This document shows, in pieces, positions 1 to 10,757 of a stretch of DNA of 64,000 nt (its first letter is position 1; each line of letters begins with the position of its first letter). The notes beneath the pieces are model-generated. The model saw only the letters and a program-made list of their open reading frames with translations. It ran no database searches and was not told where the DNA came from. Where the stretch lies: the NCBI RefSeq assembly GCF_000833575.1, contig NZ_CP010827.1, positions 1,723,993-1,787,992 of the forward strand, read 5' to 3'. A program made the position numbers and the translations under genes. This stretch comes from Corynebacterium singulare (GTDB lineage: Bacteria; Actinomycetota; Actinomycetes; Mycobacteriales; Mycobacteriaceae).

Positions 1-720
1 GAAAGCATTCGTGGTAAAGACCAAGAACGGCTCCGAGGTAATGCCGTAGATGGCTGGGATGGAGTCGAACGCAAACATCACGTCGATGAGACCGATGGCA
101 GCCAGTGCCACGAACAACGGCGTCAGCGCAAACTTTCCCTTTTTCTCACCAGATTCCTCACGGTGCGTGAGTTTGTCACCGTGGTAGCGCGGGGTCACGT
201 GGACAACCTTGCGCAGCCACTTCACCACCACCATGTCGTTGGGGTCAGTCTCAGGAGCGTCATTGATCTCATCAATGAGCAGCTTCACCGCGGTGTAGAT
301 GAGGAAGATAGCGAAGAGATAGAACACATCAGACCAGGCTGCGATAATAGCCGCACCCAACATGATGAAGATGAGGCGGAACACCAGCGCCAAGACGATA
401 CCGATAAGCAGTACCTTCTGCTGGTACCTGCGGGGAATCTTGAACGAACCCATGATGAGCGAGAAGACGAACAAGTTGTCCACACTCAAGGCTTGCTCAG
501 TAATCCAACCCGTATAGAACTGTGCGGCATGTTCATGGTCCCACAACACCCACACGACGCCGCCGAACACGACAGCGACACCCATGTAGAACAGAGTCCA
601 GCCACCAGACTCCTTAATGGTCGGCTCGTGCGGCGAGCGTACGTGGCTGTAGAAATCGAAAATAAAAAAGCCCAGGATCACTGCAATGGTGATGACCCAG
701 ACCCATACAGGTACATGCAT
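1..720 (-). CDS. TerC family integral membrane protein (3' end outside window)
   Basis: The frame is open from the ATG at 720 to the window edge, giving 240 residues with no stop, so the C-terminus is missing. It begins MHVPVWVWVITIAV and has several hydrophobic helices. Conserved acidic membrane residues of the TerC family are visible, notably in the stretches EQALSVDNLFVFSL and LIDVMFAFDSIPA. TerC/Alx/YkoY proteins are inner-membrane exporters implicated in Mn2+ efflux or metalation of secreted proteins. The leader (721-881) carries a candidate Mn2+ riboswitch that fits this role. The Shine-Dalgarno GGAGGG (736-731) lies 10 nt before the start and is inside a stem. The family call is firm; the transported ion is inferred from the family and the leader. 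Confidence 0.93.
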   Translation of the reverse strand, partial: MHVPVWVWVITIAVILGFFIFDFYSHVRSPHEPTIKESGGWTLFYMGVAVVFGGVVWVLWDHEHAAQFYTGWITEQALSVDNLFVFSLIMGSFKIPRRYQQKVLLIGIVLALVFRLIFIMLGAAIIAAWSDVFYLFAIFLIYTAVKLLIDEINDAPETDPNDMVVVKWLRKVVHVTPRYHGDKLTHREESGEKKGKFALTPLFVALAAIGLIDVMFAFDSIPAIYGITSEPFLVFTTNAF

Positions 721-730
721 AGCGCACTAT

Positions 731-767
731 CCCTCCGGTCGGCATAACAACAGAGACCGGAGGTCTC
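731..767 (-). promoter_or_regulatory. Riboswitch expression platform: SD-sequestering stem with competing hairpin
   Basis: On the minus strand CCTCCGGTC (763-755) pairs perfectly with GACCGGAGG (740-732). The second arm contains the terC Shine-Dalgarno. The same left arm can instead form GAGACC-TCC-GGTCTC (767-753) or the 3' strand of aptamer P1. The three pairings exclude each other. Forming P1 on ligand binding would free the SD, so a translational ON switch is the simplest model. Confidence 0.7.
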
Positions 768-876
768 CCCCGCTAGCTAAGCTCACTCATAACTCAGCTA
801 GCCGGCGCGACCGGGAACTGTCGTGCAGTTGCCGTGTTGACGATCAGCGCCGAAACAATGGGGTACTCCCCTCCAG
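757..876 (-). promoter_or_regulatory. Candidate yybP-ykoY (Mn2+) riboswitch aptamer of terC
   Basis: Read on the minus strand, a 7-bp P1 forms between CTGGAGG (876-870) and CCTCCGG (763-757), with one G-U pair. The 5' strand is followed directly by the class hallmark loop GGAGTA (869-864). The interior folds well: GGCGC/GCGCC (851-847 with 808-804) encloses GATCG/CGGTC and a small AACTG/CAGTT hairpin. A second arm pairs GCTAGCTGAG with CTTAGCTAGC (about 803-772). The last joining segment before the 3' P1 strand ends in GAGA. The order P1, GGAGTA loop, internal arms, purine-rich 3' loop, P1' is that of yybP-ykoY aptamers, which sense Mn2+ and often precede terC-type genes. Seen: pairings and motif. 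Inferred: ligand and class, since no covariance search could be run. Confidence 0.75.
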
Positions 877-886
877 GACCTGTCCT

Positions 887-892
887 ATCCTA
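887..892 (-). promoter_or_regulatory. Predicted -10 box of terC
   Basis: TAGGAT on the minus strand (892-887) matches the corynebacterial TANNNT -10 consensus. It would start the transcript near 880, just before the riboswitch P1 5' strand. No clear -35 box was identified. Confidence 0.5.
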
Positions 893-900
893 CACGGAAT

Positions 901-3900
901 CTAGAACGCGCCGGCGGAGGGGTTGGCGTTGATCTGGACGGTCCGGGTGTCGTCGCCAAGCACTGCCCCATCTCCCTCAGCAGTACCGTCCGCGGATCCC
1001 TCAGCGCCCTCAGCGTCCTGGATTTCCTTCGGGGCCTCTGCAGGATCCGCGCCCTTAATCATCCAGATGATGGTGTCGAGCTCCTCCGGTTTCACCAGAA
1101 CTTCACGCGCCTTTGATCCTTCGGAGGGACCCACGACGCCGCGCGATTCCATAAGGTCCATGAGGCGACCGGCCTTGGCGAAACCGATACGAAGCTTGCG
1201 CTGGAGCATCGATGTGGAGCCCAACTGGGAGGTAACGACAAGGTCAACGGCCTCAAGGAGGTCGTCCATGTCCTTACCGATCTCTTCGTCGATCTCCTTC
1301 TTCGCTTCGGACGTCTTATCGTCGGTAACGCCCTCGGTATAGTTCGGGGTGCCTTGGGCCTTTGCGGCGTCGACAACCGCCTGTACCTCGTCATCAGAGA
1401 CGAAGGCACCCTGCATACGCACTGGGCGGCCTCCCTGCGGAATAAAGAGGCCATCGCCCATACCAATGAGCTTCTCCGCACCGCCTTGGTCCAGGATGAC
1501 GCGCGAGTCAGTCAGCGAGGACGTGGCAAATGCCAGGCGGGAAGGCACGTTCGTCTTGATAAGGCCCGTGACAACATCGACAGACGGGCGCTGGGTTGCC
1601 AGCACCAGGTGGATACCGGCCGCACGCGCCTTCTGGGTAATGCGCACGATGGAGTCCTCAATTTCCTTCGGCGCCGTCATCATGAGATCGGCGAGCTCGT
1701 CGACGACACACACGATGTACGGGTATGGGCGCATCTCACGCTGAGATCCGGCCGGGGCCTGGTACTCGCCGCTGCGGACCTTGCGGTTAAAGTCCTCAAT
1801 CTTGCGCACGCGGGCAGCCTGCATATCCATGTAGCGCTGCTCCATTTCCTCCACGAGCCATTGCAAGGCGGCCGCGGCCTTCTTTGGCTGCGTGATAATG
1901 GGAGTGATGAGATGCGGGATGCCCTCGTAAGGGGTGAGCTCGACCATCTTCGGGTCAACCAAGATGAGGCGAACATCCTCCGGTGTTGCGCGCGTCAGCA
2001 GCGACACCAGCATGGAGTTCACAAATGCCGACTTACCAGAGCCGGTAGCACCAGCCACGAGCAGGTGCGGCATCTTCTTAACAGAGAAGGAGGTGTACTG
2101 GCCCTCGATGTCCTTGCCCAACCCGATGAGCATCGGGTCATTGTCCGCACGCAGCGCCGGGGAATCCAGCACATCACGCAAACGCACCATCTCGCGGTCG
2201 GCATTGGGAACCTCAATACCCACAGCAGATTTGCCCGGAATCGGGGTCAGCAGGCGCAGGTTGTCCGTAGCGACGGCATACGCCAAGTTGGACTGCAGGT
2301 TCGTGATTTTCGAAACCTTGACACCTGGTCCTAGCTCAATCTCGTAGCGGGTCACTGTGGGGCCACGGCTAAAGCCAGTGACCTGGGCGTTGACCTTGAA
2401 CTCCTCAAAGACATCAGTGATGGCTTCGATAATTCGGTCGTTGGCCTCAGTCCGAGCCTTTGCGGGCTTACCCGCGGTGAGAAGCTCCGTGGTCGGGACA
2501 TCATAGCCACCGCCCAGAGCGGTATCCTGCGCACCACTAGGTTCCACGGGGGCTGTCTGCGCTTCGGTCCGGGCTGGCTCGTCCACCTTGGCGCCGGTCG
2601 TCGCATCACGCCCGGAGCGCTGCTGGAACAAGCGCACGGCTTCGGAGTGCGCAGCGGAAACAACATCGTCGCTGGCTGCACCAGGTTGAGCTGCGCTTGC
2701 CGACGCCCCCGCCGCCGCACCCAATGCCGCACCAGCCGCCCCACCGACGTCGACACGCGCACGCTTAGGTTGAGGTTTGGGCTCTGCCTTGGGCTCTGGC
2801 TCTGGTGTGGGCTCGCGCTTTGCTTGGGGTTCGGTGGGTTCCGGCACGGCTGGGAACTCGTCAGTGTCACCAAGCGTGGTTGTCGGCTCACTGTCGAAGG
2901 ACGGGCGTCCATGCTGCACCGGCTCGTGCTGAACAGGCTGAGCAGCAGCCGAGTCAAAAGACACCGTAGCGTTCTCACCGGGCTCCGCTACCGGGTAAGT
3001 CTTCGCTGGGCGCGGGCGGGGACGTGGAGTATAGGATTGACGGACCGGCCGCTCACGACCTTCAGCAATAGCATCGATATCATCGCTGACGTAGCCGTAA
3101 TCGTCCTCCGAATCGCCGACAAGCAGCTCTTCTTCCCCGCCTCGCTTACGATCACGCAGGCCGCTTACCAAGGCGGAGAACTGTGCCGCCACAAAGTCAT
3201 AAGCTTCACGCAGGGTAATTCCCGTAATGTTGAGCGCCCCGTAGACGATGAGAAGGAACAGCAATGGAACCGCGACATAACTGGAAAATGCCGCGACGAG
3301 CAACTCACCAATCGCAAAACCAATAGCGCCACCGGCCTCACCAGCAGCATTATCCTTCCAGGTCAAGTCCGGAAGTCCAGCAAAAATATGTATGAGGCTT
3401 AGCATGCACACCACAATGAGCGAGGTGCCGCCGACAACACGCGGCTTGAAATGCCCAGCTGGCCCGGAGAGATCCATCATGAGTGCAATGGCTACTACCA
3501 GCAACGCCACCGGAAGAACATAGGCGCCGGCGCCAATGACATAGCGCACGGCGTCAGTGAGGTATTCACCAATAATGCCGGCAATCTGGAACCAGGTAGC
3601 GCATGCCAAAATGATGGCGACGCCAATCAGAACGAGAGCAACCGCATCCGGATTGGATACCCGAATGCTCGCTTCCTGGCGGGAAGGGCGCTGCAGAACG
3701 GTCGTGGCGGCATCCTCATCGAAGCCCCGTGCGCGGGTCACCTTGCTCTTCTTCTGAGGGACCTTACCTGCAGGTTGCTCAGTTGTGGTGTGTGTAGCCT
3801 TCTTGTTCTTCGCGCGCCCAGAAATTTCCCCTGGCTCCCTCAACTCGTCGTAATCCTCGTACGCCTCTGCGTCATAGGCATCATAATCATCGTCGTAGAC

Positions 3901-4173
3901 ATCCTCGTCCCGACCGCCCTGCCCCACGGGCTTGAGCCCTGCAAGGCCATGCCCGACGCCCCGGGCCATACCGCCCATGCCGCGAGCAGTTGCGCCAAAA
4001 ACCGTTCCAAACCCGCGCCCCACGGCACGAAAGGCACTGCCGGTCCTCTCATCAGAGGTCTCGGCAGCGCGATGAGCAGACGTCAACGAGTAAGTGCTTC
4101 GGCCGGACGGCCGCGAACGATCAGCGGCACGACCTCGACCAGAAGCGCGAGACGGAGCGTTTTTGACAGACAT
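901..4173 (-). CDS. ftsK: DNA translocase FtsK
   Basis: FtsK/SpoIIIE translocase of 1090 aa that pumps chromosome termini through the closing septum. Order of parts: a basic, Ser/Arg-rich cytoplasmic start, an acidic Tyr/Asp-rich stretch, about four membrane helices (roughly residues 190-330), a long Pro/Glu/Ala-rich linker with [16 protein letters not shown] repeats, then the hexameric motor with Walker A GATGSGKS and Walker B region [11 protein letters not shown], and a C-terminal winged-helix gamma domain with [17 protein letters not shown] that would read KOPS sites. I chose the ATG at 4173 (MSVKNAPSR); an in-frame GTG at 4218 would add 15 residues. It lies directly downstream of the small TIGR03085 gene. 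Confidence 0.95.
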   Translation of the reverse strand: MSVKNAPSRASGRGRAADRSRPSGRSTYSLTSAHRAAETSDERTGSAFRAVGRGFGTVFGATARGMGGMARGVGHGLAGLKPVGQGGRDEDVYDDDYDAYDAEAYEDYDELREPGEISGRAKNKKATHTTTEQPAGKVPQKKSKVTRARGFDEDAATTVLQRPSRQEASIRVSNPDAVALVLIGVAIILACATWFQIAGIIGEYLTDAVRYVIGAGAYVLPVALLVVAIALMMDLSGPAGHFKPRVVGGTSLIVVCMLSLIHIFAGLPDLTWKDNAAGEAGGAIGFAIGELLVAAFSSYVAVPLLFLLIVYGALNITGITLREAYDFVAAQFSALVSGLRDRKRGGEEELLVGDSEDDYGYVSDDIDAIAEGRERPVRQSYTPRPRPRPAKTYPVAEPGENATVSFDSAAAQPVQHEPVQHGRPSFDSEPTTTLGDTDEFPAVPEPTEPQAKREPTPEPEPKAEPKPQPKRARVDVGGAAGAALGAAAGASASAAQPGAASDDVVSAAHSEAVRLFQQRSGRDATTGAKVDEPARTEAQTAPVEPSGAQDTALGGGYDVPTTELLTAGKPAKARTEANDRIIEAITDVFEEFKVNAQVTGFSRGPTVTRYEIELGPGVKVSKITNLQSNLAYAVATDNLRLLTPIPGKSAVGIEVPNADREMVRLRDVLDSPALRADNDPMLIGLGKDIEGQYTSFSVKKMPHLLVAGATGSGKSAFVNSMLVSLLTRATPEDVRLILVDPKMVELTPYEGIPHLITPIITQPKKAAAALQWLVEEMEQRYMDMQAARVRKIEDFNRKVRSGEYQAPAGSQREMRPYPYIVCVVDELADLMMTAPKEIEDSIVRITQKARAAGIHLVLATQRPSVDVVTGLIKTNVPSRLAFATSSLTDSRVILDQGGAEKLIGMGDGLFIPQGGRPVRMQGAFVSDDEVQAVVDAAKAQGTPNYTEGVTDDKTSEAKKEIDEEIGKDMDDLLEAVDLVVTSQLGSTSMLQRKLRIGFAKAGRLMDLMESRGVVGPSEGSKAREVLVKPEELDTIIWMIKGADPAEAPKEIQDAEGAEGSADGTAEGDGAVLGDDTRTVQINANPSAGAF

Positions 4174-4250
4174 GTCTGCCACTCTAGTAGCAAACACACC
4201 ATTAACAACATAAGCCACACGCGTGTGGCGATCTTTTTGTCGAGTTCAGG

Positions 4251-4877
4251 CTATAGACTTGACCTAACGATCGCGGACTCATCACCCACAATCTGCACCT
4301 GTGCAGCATCGCGACCAAAAGCCCACAGCAGAACCTCGGACACCGTTCCGCGAACCCGCACCACTGCATCGCCTTTATCGGCCACACCGTGCTTATCCGC
4401 CGTCACGATGGGCGGGAAACCCTCTGCCTCCAGCACTACCGGCAGCGTCGACTTCGACAGAAAACTCGGCCCCATCATTTTCAAAGGAAGGTGAAGTTCG
4501 TTCTGTGTCGCGGCAGAAAAGTCCCGCGCTTCGGTGCGTCCATTTGCCCGACGAATGTCCTCGTGATGAACAAAGTGCTCTGCTGAATTAAGAACCTTAT
4601 CTACATAGCGAAGTGGGTTGAACTTATGTGCGCCCTTCCCCCAGTCATCAACAACCTCATCGTAATCACGCTCGAGTACTTCCTCGGTCACCGTGTCCAA
4701 GCGTGGCTTCAGCGCCGGAATGAAGAGACCTGCAGAGGCATCCAGTCTGTTTTCGCGCACCCACAGGTGTGCGGCGAGGTCACGGGTAGTCCACCCCTCA
4801 CACAATGTCGGCGCATCGGGGCCTAGCTCATGAAAGAGCGCCACCATCTTGGTGCGCTCAGCAGATGAAAACGACAT
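4251..4877 (-). CDS. TIGR03085 family metal-binding protein (DinB/maleylpyruvate isomerase-like fold)
   Basis: A 208-aa protein of the mycothiol-dependent, DinB-like superfamily. The N-terminal helix reads PTLCEGWTTRDLAAHLWVREN, in which the His of AAHL is the usual first metal ligand. EHFVHHEDIRRA near residue 115-125 supplies further candidate His ligands. The family is common in Actinobacteria and its substrate is unknown; members are often predicted mycothiol-dependent enzymes, and a mycothione reductase at 40138 shows this cell makes mycothiol. The ATG at 4877 (MSFSSAERTKM) is preferred over one 4 codons upstream. It lies between RNase J and ftsK on the same strand. Confidence 0.85.
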   Translation of the reverse strand: MSFSSAERTKMVALFHELGPDAPTLCEGWTTRDLAAHLWVRENRLDASAGLFIPALKPRLDTVTEEVLERDYDEVVDDWGKGAHKFNPLRYVDKVLNSAEHFVHHEDIRRANGRTEARDFSAATQNELHLPLKMMGPSFLSKSTLPVVLEAEGFPPIVTADKHGVADKGDAVVRVRGTVSEVLLWAFGRDAAQVQIVGDESAIVRSSL

Positions 4878-4931
4878 GCACCCCAGCATACCTGCCTGGA
4901 GTAGGAACGCTGGGGTGCAGTCACAGACGCT

Positions 4932-7037
4932 TTAGAGCGACTCGCGGGAGGCTTCAACCTCGTCATCATCCGGGAGCAGGATATCCGAGTTGGTCGGGAC
5001 AATCGTGGGCAAAATGACCGGCTCACGCTTGTACTTCGAGGACATCAGCTTGGCTACCTTGCGGCGGATCTTCTGGACCATGCGGTAGGTGTCATTCTCA
5101 CCTTCAGCGGCGAGGTCATTCATGGAATTCTCGACCATCTCCGCAACCTCCGGTACGATGCCGCGGTCATCATCGGAGAAGCCCGTCGTGGAGACCGTCG
5201 GGTGCTCCAGCAGGCGGGACGTGCGGTTGTCAATGACACAGGTAATGGACACAACGCCACCGGCACCAAGGTTGGTGCGGTCTGCGAGGGTATCTGCGTC
5301 GACGTCACCCATGGACACACCATCAACGTAAAGATTGCCCACTGGCAATTGGCCGACTACCTCAGCGCGTCCATTGCGCAGATCGACCACAACACCGTTC
5401 TGTGCCAGGACTACGCGGTCACGGGCAACACCCGTGGAGATCGCGAGCTCCTTGTTGGCGCGCAAGTGACGCCATTCACCGTGAACTGGCATGGCGTTCT
5501 TTGGACGTGCTGCGTTGTAGAGGAACAGCAGCTCGCCGCCGTAGCCGTGACCAGAAGCGTGAACTTTAGCTTCCTTATTAGTGATAACCTCAGCACCAAT
5601 CTGGGACAGCATGTTGATGACGCCAAAGACAGCTTCCTCGTTACCCGGAATCAGGGAAGAGGAGAAGACGATGAGGTCACCATCACGTACCGTGATCTGA
5701 CGGTGCTCGCGGCGTGCCATACGGGACAACGCCGCCATCGGCTCTCCCTGAGTACCGGTAGTGATGAGCAGCACCTTGTGCGGAGCCATCTTGGCGGCTT
5801 CATCGATCGGGATGATCGTGCCGCGTGGAACCTTAAGGAAGCCCATCTTCTCCGCGATTTCCATGTTGCGCATCATCGAGCGACCGTTGAACGCAACCTT
5901 ACGGCCGGCGGCGACGGCCGCGTCGATAGCCGCCTGTACGCGGTAGACGTTAGATGCAAAGGACGCGATAATCACACGCTGCTTAGCACCCGACACCAGA
6001 CGGCGGAAGGTTGCCGGAATATCGCCCTCAGAGGCCGACACGCCAGGAATATTGGCGTTAGTGGAATCACACAGCATGAGGTCAACGCCTTCATCGCCAT
6101 AACGCGACAGTGCCGGAAGATCCGTCGGACGGTTGTCCAGCGGAGTCTGGTCCAGCTTAATGTCACCGGTGTGGATGATGTTGCCGGCTGGGGTGCCTAG
6201 CATGACACCGAGCGCATCCGGGACGGAGTGGTTAACGGCCCAGAAGCGGCAGCGGAATGGGCCATAATTCACGTCAGATTTCTCGTTGACCTCAACAAAC
6301 TTCGGCTTCTGACGGTGTTCCTTACACTTCGCAGCGATGAGCGCGATGGTGAAACGCGAAGCGACAATCGGGATGTCAGGTCGCAGCTTGAGCAGCCACG
6401 GAATAGCACCAATGTGGTCCTCGTGCGCGTGGGTGACGACGAGGGCCTTGACCTTGTGGATCTTCTTCTCAATCGGGCCAAAGTCCGGCAGAATTAGGTC
6501 CACGCCCGGCTCACCAGAGGATGGGAAGAGCACACCACAGTCAATAATGAGCAGCTCATCCTGGTACTCGAAGACGGTCATATTACGGCCGATCTCGGAG
6601 ATACCGCCCAAGGCGTAGATGCGCAGGGCATCCTTCTGCTGCTTCGGCGGCTCCGGCAGGCGCTTAGTCAGGTCCGCGCCCTGCATGGACTTAGGCACAT
6701 TGCGGCGACCACGGTTGTTATTGCGGTTGCGACCGTTGTTGCGGCCGCCGTTGTTGCCGTTATTACCGTTGTTGTTATTGCCATTATGGTTGCCGCCATT
6801 GCCACCGCGGCCACGACCACGGCCACCGCGGGAACCACGGGAACGGGAGCGGCGATTGCCGTCGTCAGAGTTCGAATCGTTCGAGTTGCCGGACTCGTTT
6901 GCGGTGTTGCCAGAAGCAGCCGCATCATTCGGTGCTTGGAAAACCGGCGAAGCCGCCTCATTCGAGGCGGTCTCAGTCTCCGAAGGCGGACCCGCCTTAC
7001 GGGTCACCTTGCGGGAACGGTTACGGGGTTCAGTCAT
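4932..7037 (-). CDS. rnj: Ribonuclease J
   Basis: RNase J (701 aa), a 5'-3' exo- and endoribonuclease of the metallo-beta-lactamase/beta-CASP family, involved in mRNA decay and rRNA maturation. The catalytic Zn motif THAHEDHIG is clear, as are [11 protein letters not shown] and DSTNANIPG; the beta-CASP and C-terminal domains follow. The first ~130 residues are an unusual disordered extension rich in Asn, Gly and Arg (runs such as GRGRGGNGG and [13 protein letters not shown]), likely RNA-binding. The ATG at 7037 ([11 protein letters not shown]) is chosen; an upstream alternative would run far into dapA. It overlaps the dapA stop by 8 bp, so the two are probably translationally coupled. Confidence 0.93.
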   Translation of the reverse strand: MTEPRNRSRKVTRKAGPPSETETASNEAASPVFQAPNDAAASGNTANESGNSNDSNSDDGNRRSRSRGSRGGRGRGRGGNGGNHNGNNNNGNNGNNGGRNNGRNRNNNRGRRNVPKSMQGADLTKRLPEPPKQQKDALRIYALGGISEIGRNMTVFEYQDELLIIDCGVLFPSSGEPGVDLILPDFGPIEKKIHKVKALVVTHAHEDHIGAIPWLLKLRPDIPIVASRFTIALIAAKCKEHRQKPKFVEVNEKSDVNYGPFRCRFWAVNHSVPDALGVMLGTPAGNIIHTGDIKLDQTPLDNRPTDLPALSRYGDEGVDLMLCDSTNANIPGVSASEGDIPATFRRLVSGAKQRVIIASFASNVYRVQAAIDAAVAAGRKVAFNGRSMMRNMEIAEKMGFLKVPRGTIIPIDEAAKMAPHKVLLITTGTQGEPMAALSRMARREHRQITVRDGDLIVFSSSLIPGNEEAVFGVINMLSQIGAEVITNKEAKVHASGHGYGGELLFLYNAARPKNAMPVHGEWRHLRANKELAISTGVARDRVVLAQNGVVVDLRNGRAEVVGQLPVGNLYVDGVSMGDVDADTLADRTNLGAGGVVSITCVIDNRTSRLLEHPTVSTTGFSDDDRGIVPEVAEMVENSMNDLAAEGENDTYRMVQKIRRKVAKLMSSKYKREPVILPTIVPTNSDILLPDDDEVEASRESL

Positions 7038-7947
7038 TCTTAAAGACTCCAGCCTTCTCCAAATCGTGGCGGAGGGCCTCGACCTCATCCGCGTCTGCCG
7101 CGGATACGGGGAGGCGAGGATCTCCTACTTCAATGCCCTGCAGGCGCAGGGCTGCCTTAACAAATGTTGCTCCGCCCAGTCGGCCTTGTGCCTGAATGAG
7201 CGGGGTTAAAGTTTTCGCGTTGATCTCACGTGCGCGTGCAATATCACCTTCATCGAAGGCGACGTAAAGATCAGCCAGGGCGCGCGGTGCGATGTGGCCA
7301 ATCACGGAGATGACACCTGAGGCACCGAGGGCAAGCCACGGCAGGTTCAGGCCGTCATCACCGGAGTACCACGCCAAACCGGTCTCCTGGATTAGCGGTG
7401 CGGCCGCAACAAGATCGCCTTTGGCGTCCTTAACGGCCTGGATGTTCGGCACCTCCGCGAGGCGAAGAAGAGTCTCCGTCTCAATCGGGATACCCGAGCG
7501 GCCAGGGATGTCATACAGACAAATGGGGAGGTCTACGGCGTCCGCTACGGCAGTGAAGTGCGCATACACACCAGCCTGGGAGGGCTTGGAGTAGTACGGG
7601 GTGACGACCAAGAGGCTGTCCGCCCCAGCATCTGCAAAAGCGCGGGCTGCCTCGATACTCGTAGCGGTGTTGTTGGTTCCTGCACCAGCGCACAGCTTGG
7701 CGCGGTCCCCCACCTCGTCCTTCACAGCTGTAAACAGTTCCAGCTTCTCATCCAGTGACGTTGTCGGCGACTCACCCGTGGTACCTGCCAGGATGAGTGA
7801 ATCGATGCCATTGTCAACGAGATGAGCTGCTAGGCGACGCCCCGCAGACACGTCCAGCGCACCAGCCTGGTCAAAGGGAGTGACCATGGCTACGCCCACG
7901 CGTCCAAAGATGTCAACGCCTGCCTGTACTGCCATACCTGTGCTCAT
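7030..7947 (-). CDS. dapA: 4-hydroxy-tetrahydrodipicolinate synthase
   Basis: DapA (305 aa) condenses pyruvate with aspartate semialdehyde, the first committed step to diaminopimelate and lysine. Family signatures are intact: [25 protein letters not shown] with the catalytic Tyr region, [13 protein letters not shown], and AVKDAKGDL with the Schiff-base Lys. Length is normal. The ATG at 7947 ([11 protein letters not shown]) resembles known corynebacterial DapA starts and is preferred to an ATG 3 codons upstream. Its order with thyX and dapB upstream and RNase J downstream is a conserved corynebacterial cluster. Confidence 0.95.
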   Translation of the reverse strand: MSTGMAVQAGVDIFGRVGVAMVTPFDQAGALDVSAGRRLAAHLVDNGIDSLILAGTTGESPTTSLDEKLELFTAVKDEVGDRAKLCAGAGTNNTATSIEAARAFADAGADSLLVVTPYYSKPSQAGVYAHFTAVADAVDLPICLYDIPGRSGIPIETETLLRLAEVPNIQAVKDAKGDLVAAAPLIQETGLAWYSGDDGLNLPWLALGASGVISVIGHIAPRALADLYVAFDEGDIARAREINAKTLTPLIQAQGRLGGATFVKAALRLQGIEVGDPRLPVSAADADEVEALRHDLEKAGVFKND

Positions 7948-8019
7948 AGGCGTCAAGATTACCCGCTTTGCGCCCCGTTGGCTGCATCGGGGCCTTGCGC
8001 GAGTCTTTCTCTGCCTCCC

Positions 8020-8768
8020 CTAGGCGTAGGGGCTCGATGCCATTTCTGTGCCGTCGGCGAGGGTGGTGATAGTGAAATCGTCGAAAAGCACAGGCGATTG
8101 CTCCCGCAGTAGCTTCAGGCATGTCACCGCGAGCTGACGCATCTCGGTATCTGCTTGCTCCGTTGCTCGCACACCAATAAAGTGCCGCCACGCGCGATAG
8201 TTTCCTGTCACAACGATGCGCGACTCAGTGAGGTTGGGAAGAACCGCTCGGGCCGCCTGACGCGCCTGCTTCTTGCGCAGAAGCGCGTTGGGCTCTTGAT
8301 CGAGTTTGGACTCGAGGGCATCAAGAAGCTCTTCGTAGACGAAGCGCGCATCATCCGCGGCCTGCAAAGTCAGGCGAGTAAGCTGTTCATCCTCCGCGAT
8401 GAGTTTCGGCAACACCACCTCGGTCTCCTCGGGGTGAACAAATCTCTGCGAGAGTTGTGAAAACGAGAAATGGCGGTGTCGAACCAGCTCGTGAGTAGCT
8501 GAACGCGACAGGCCGCGGATGTAGAGCGTAGCCGTCGCATGCTCCAGCAGTGCATCGTGACCGACTTCCAAGATGTGGTGCAGATAAGCCTGATTGGAGG
8601 CTGTCCGGGGGTTCGGCTTGTCGAAGGACTCATAGCAAGCGCGCCCGGCAAACTCGACGAGAGCTTCGCTTTCCGACGCTCCCTCATCCACCTCCCACTT
8701 CACTCCCTGCGGCGCGTGAAAGGAGGATGCCGCTATGAGCTGAACATCAAGCTCAGTAACCTTCGCCA

Positions 8769-8769
<1 letters not shown>
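8020..8769 (-). CDS. thyX: FAD-dependent thymidylate synthase
   Basis: ThyX (249 aa) methylates dUMP using methylenetetrahydrofolate with FAD and NADPH. The diagnostic ThyX motif RHRxxSxxxxSxR is present as RHRHFSFSQLSQR near residue 97. The start ATG shares one base with the dapB stop (TAATG), so the gene is coupled to dapB translation. Placement between dapB and dapA is typical of corynebacteria and mycobacteria. Confidence 0.96.
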
Positions 8770-9515
<746 letters not shown>

Positions 9516-9832
9516 TCACAATCCCTTCATCCGTGTTCGTGCGGTCAATTGTGTCCAGTCTATCCCTGAAGATATGCAGCGCTCAGAAAGGGGCATGTGG
9601 CGCCATCTTTCTTCGATTGCACCATTCACCTACCCCCGTTGTTGTGTATCAGCAAAACCTATACCCCCAGCTCGACAAGAGTCGAACACACAACCTAAAG
9701 CATTACTCAACACCCCCATGCTTCTTGGTTTGTGAAGTTTATCCCCGCAGGCTATAGACCTTGGTTTGTGCCGGCACTAGGATTAGTTGTAGAACACTTC
9801 TTCTAACACTATTTTCTCGGGGGGATACGCCA
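9516..9832. other. Non-coding boundary of the accessory islet
   Basis: The region upstream of dapB shows no credible gene on either strand. It holds the dapB promoter on the minus strand and, at its right end, a plus-strand leader ending in a G-rich Shine-Dalgarno (GGGGGGAT at about 9820-9827) before a 25-codon ORF. Confidence 0.5.
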
Positions 9833-9910
9833 ATGAGCACCACCATCCTGCCGGACGCCTTCTTTAGCATCAGGACGCTTCAGTCCGGTAGGGATAAAAA
9901 ATCCGGATAA
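9833..9910 (+). CDS. Short ORF with strong ribosome binding site (25 aa, unknown)
   Basis: ATG at 9833 opens 25 codons, MSTTILPDAFF followed by SIRTLQSGRDKKSG, ending TAA at 9910. The G-rich Shine-Dalgarno is 6-8 nt upstream, stronger than for many real genes here. No homology is recognised. It may be the 5' remnant of a gene disrupted when the islet formed, a leader peptide, or chance. Confidence 0.3.
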   Translation: MSTTILPDAFFSIRTLQSGRDKKSG

Positions 9911-9982
9911 TAACAGCACCTAGCATCCGCCTTTTACCTATCGATAGCATCTACCGGGTGGTGGTTTCCTTTACTGAGATGC

Positions 9983-10431
9983 TTACCGGTCCTGGGCCTT
10001 TATCACTCGCTCGCTTACGACCGTGTGCGCATAAATTGACCAGGATAGAGCTGAATCCATAACCAAAAGCGTGTGTGCCAGGGTTCCACCCGCGCTAAAG
10101 CGAGGAGGCTTGAAATCCCCGACAACATTTCCTTTATCAGTAATGTGCGTCCATCTACTGTGCCTGCAGCCTTTGCTGGTGATGGTGAGAATGCTGGGGA
10201 AGCCCGTGAAAACGCTTTTATCGTCAATGAACCCTTTGTCCCGGAGCAATCGAAGACGCTTACAAGCTCCCGAATCGTAAATTCCCCACAGCCTGGCAAC
10301 GTGGTCGCGCGCCATAGCTTCAAACGCAACCAAACAGTCAAGAGGAGCCGATCTCGCTCAGTTAACTCAAATTGCTTGGCCGTACGAAACGGTCGTAACC
10401 TCTGGTCTGAAACATGAATACTCTTCACCAT
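9983..10431 (-). pseudogene. Frameshifted winged-helix replication-relaxation-like gene
   Basis: Two overlapping minus-strand frames join into one sensible protein. Frame 1 from ATG 10431 gives MVKSIHVSDQRLRPF and ends sensibly at FELTERDRLLLTV. Frame 2 continues from about 10333 with LVAFEAMARDHVARLW, then a helix-turn-helix-like segment KRLRLLRDKGFIDD. The switch falls at a short T run (minus strand, 10334-10332), so one lost T would explain it. TERDxxLLxxL...ARLW...RLRxLxxxGFI is the pattern of replication-relaxation winged-helix proteins of mobilizable and conjugative elements. The joined protein is about 145 aa. The family assignment is an inference from pattern. Either a true pseudogene or a sequencing error would look like this. 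Confidence 0.55.
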
Positions 10432-10442
10432 GTAGTAATGGT

Positions 10443-10470
10443 CGCATTAGAGTGTGCAAACCCTAATGCG
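10443..10470. promoter_or_regulatory. 8-bp inverted repeat, candidate operator
   Basis: CGCATTAG (10443-10450) and CTAATGCG (10463-10470) form a perfect dyad with a 12-nt spacer. It lies 12 bp upstream of the start of the winged-helix pseudogene, where an autoregulatory operator would be expected. Confidence 0.4.
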
Positions 10471-10617
10471 CCAACGAAACGACAGATTATCACGCGCTTT
10501 GAAGGAGCATGACGAGTATCCTTCTCCCGCCTCGCCTACGGCTCGTTGGACATCAGGTCATGAAGGCTTCGCAATCATAACCCGGAAGCTCTCGCACGAA
10601 ATTTCTAAAACGACAAA

Positions 10618-10653
10618 GAAGCCCTAGATTCGTATAAACGGTTCTAGGGCTTC
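10618..10653 (-). terminator. Rho-independent terminator of the 30-aa peptide gene
   Basis: A perfect 11-bp stem, GAAGCCCTAGA with TCTAGGGCTTC, and a 14-nt loop is followed on the minus strand by TTTGTCGTTTT. It begins 12 bp after the stop of the small gene at 10665. Confidence 0.8.
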
Positions 10654-10664
10654 TAACCTTTGCT

Positions 10665-10757
10665 TCACGAGTTCAGCATGAGCAGTGAGCTACCGATTGC
10701 TCCAGTACCTATATTTTCAATTGACGCGATAATGCGACTGCGATTGTTATGACCCAT
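10665..10757 (-). CDS. Short peptide gene (30 aa), unknown function
   Basis: ATG at 10757 has a textbook Shine-Dalgarno (AAAAGGAG, 6-nt spacer) and encodes MGHNNRSRIIASIENIG then TGAIGSSLLMLNS, ending at 10665 just before a strong terminator. The peptide has a polar basic start and a small-residue, hydrophobic end. The same frame is open upstream to 10928, with a membrane-like segment (LGTLAIAVLYLIALWII) but no good start codon except a GTG at 10853. So this is either a 30-aa peptide or the end of a decayed membrane protein. Base composition is AT-richer than the flanks. No homolog is recognised. Confidence 0.45.
   Translation of the reverse strand: MGHNNRSRIIASIENIGTGAIGSSLLMLNS

Noticed and set aside
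7948..8019. Lysine riboswitch ahead of dapA
   Set aside because: The gap is too short and no lysine-box motifs are seen.
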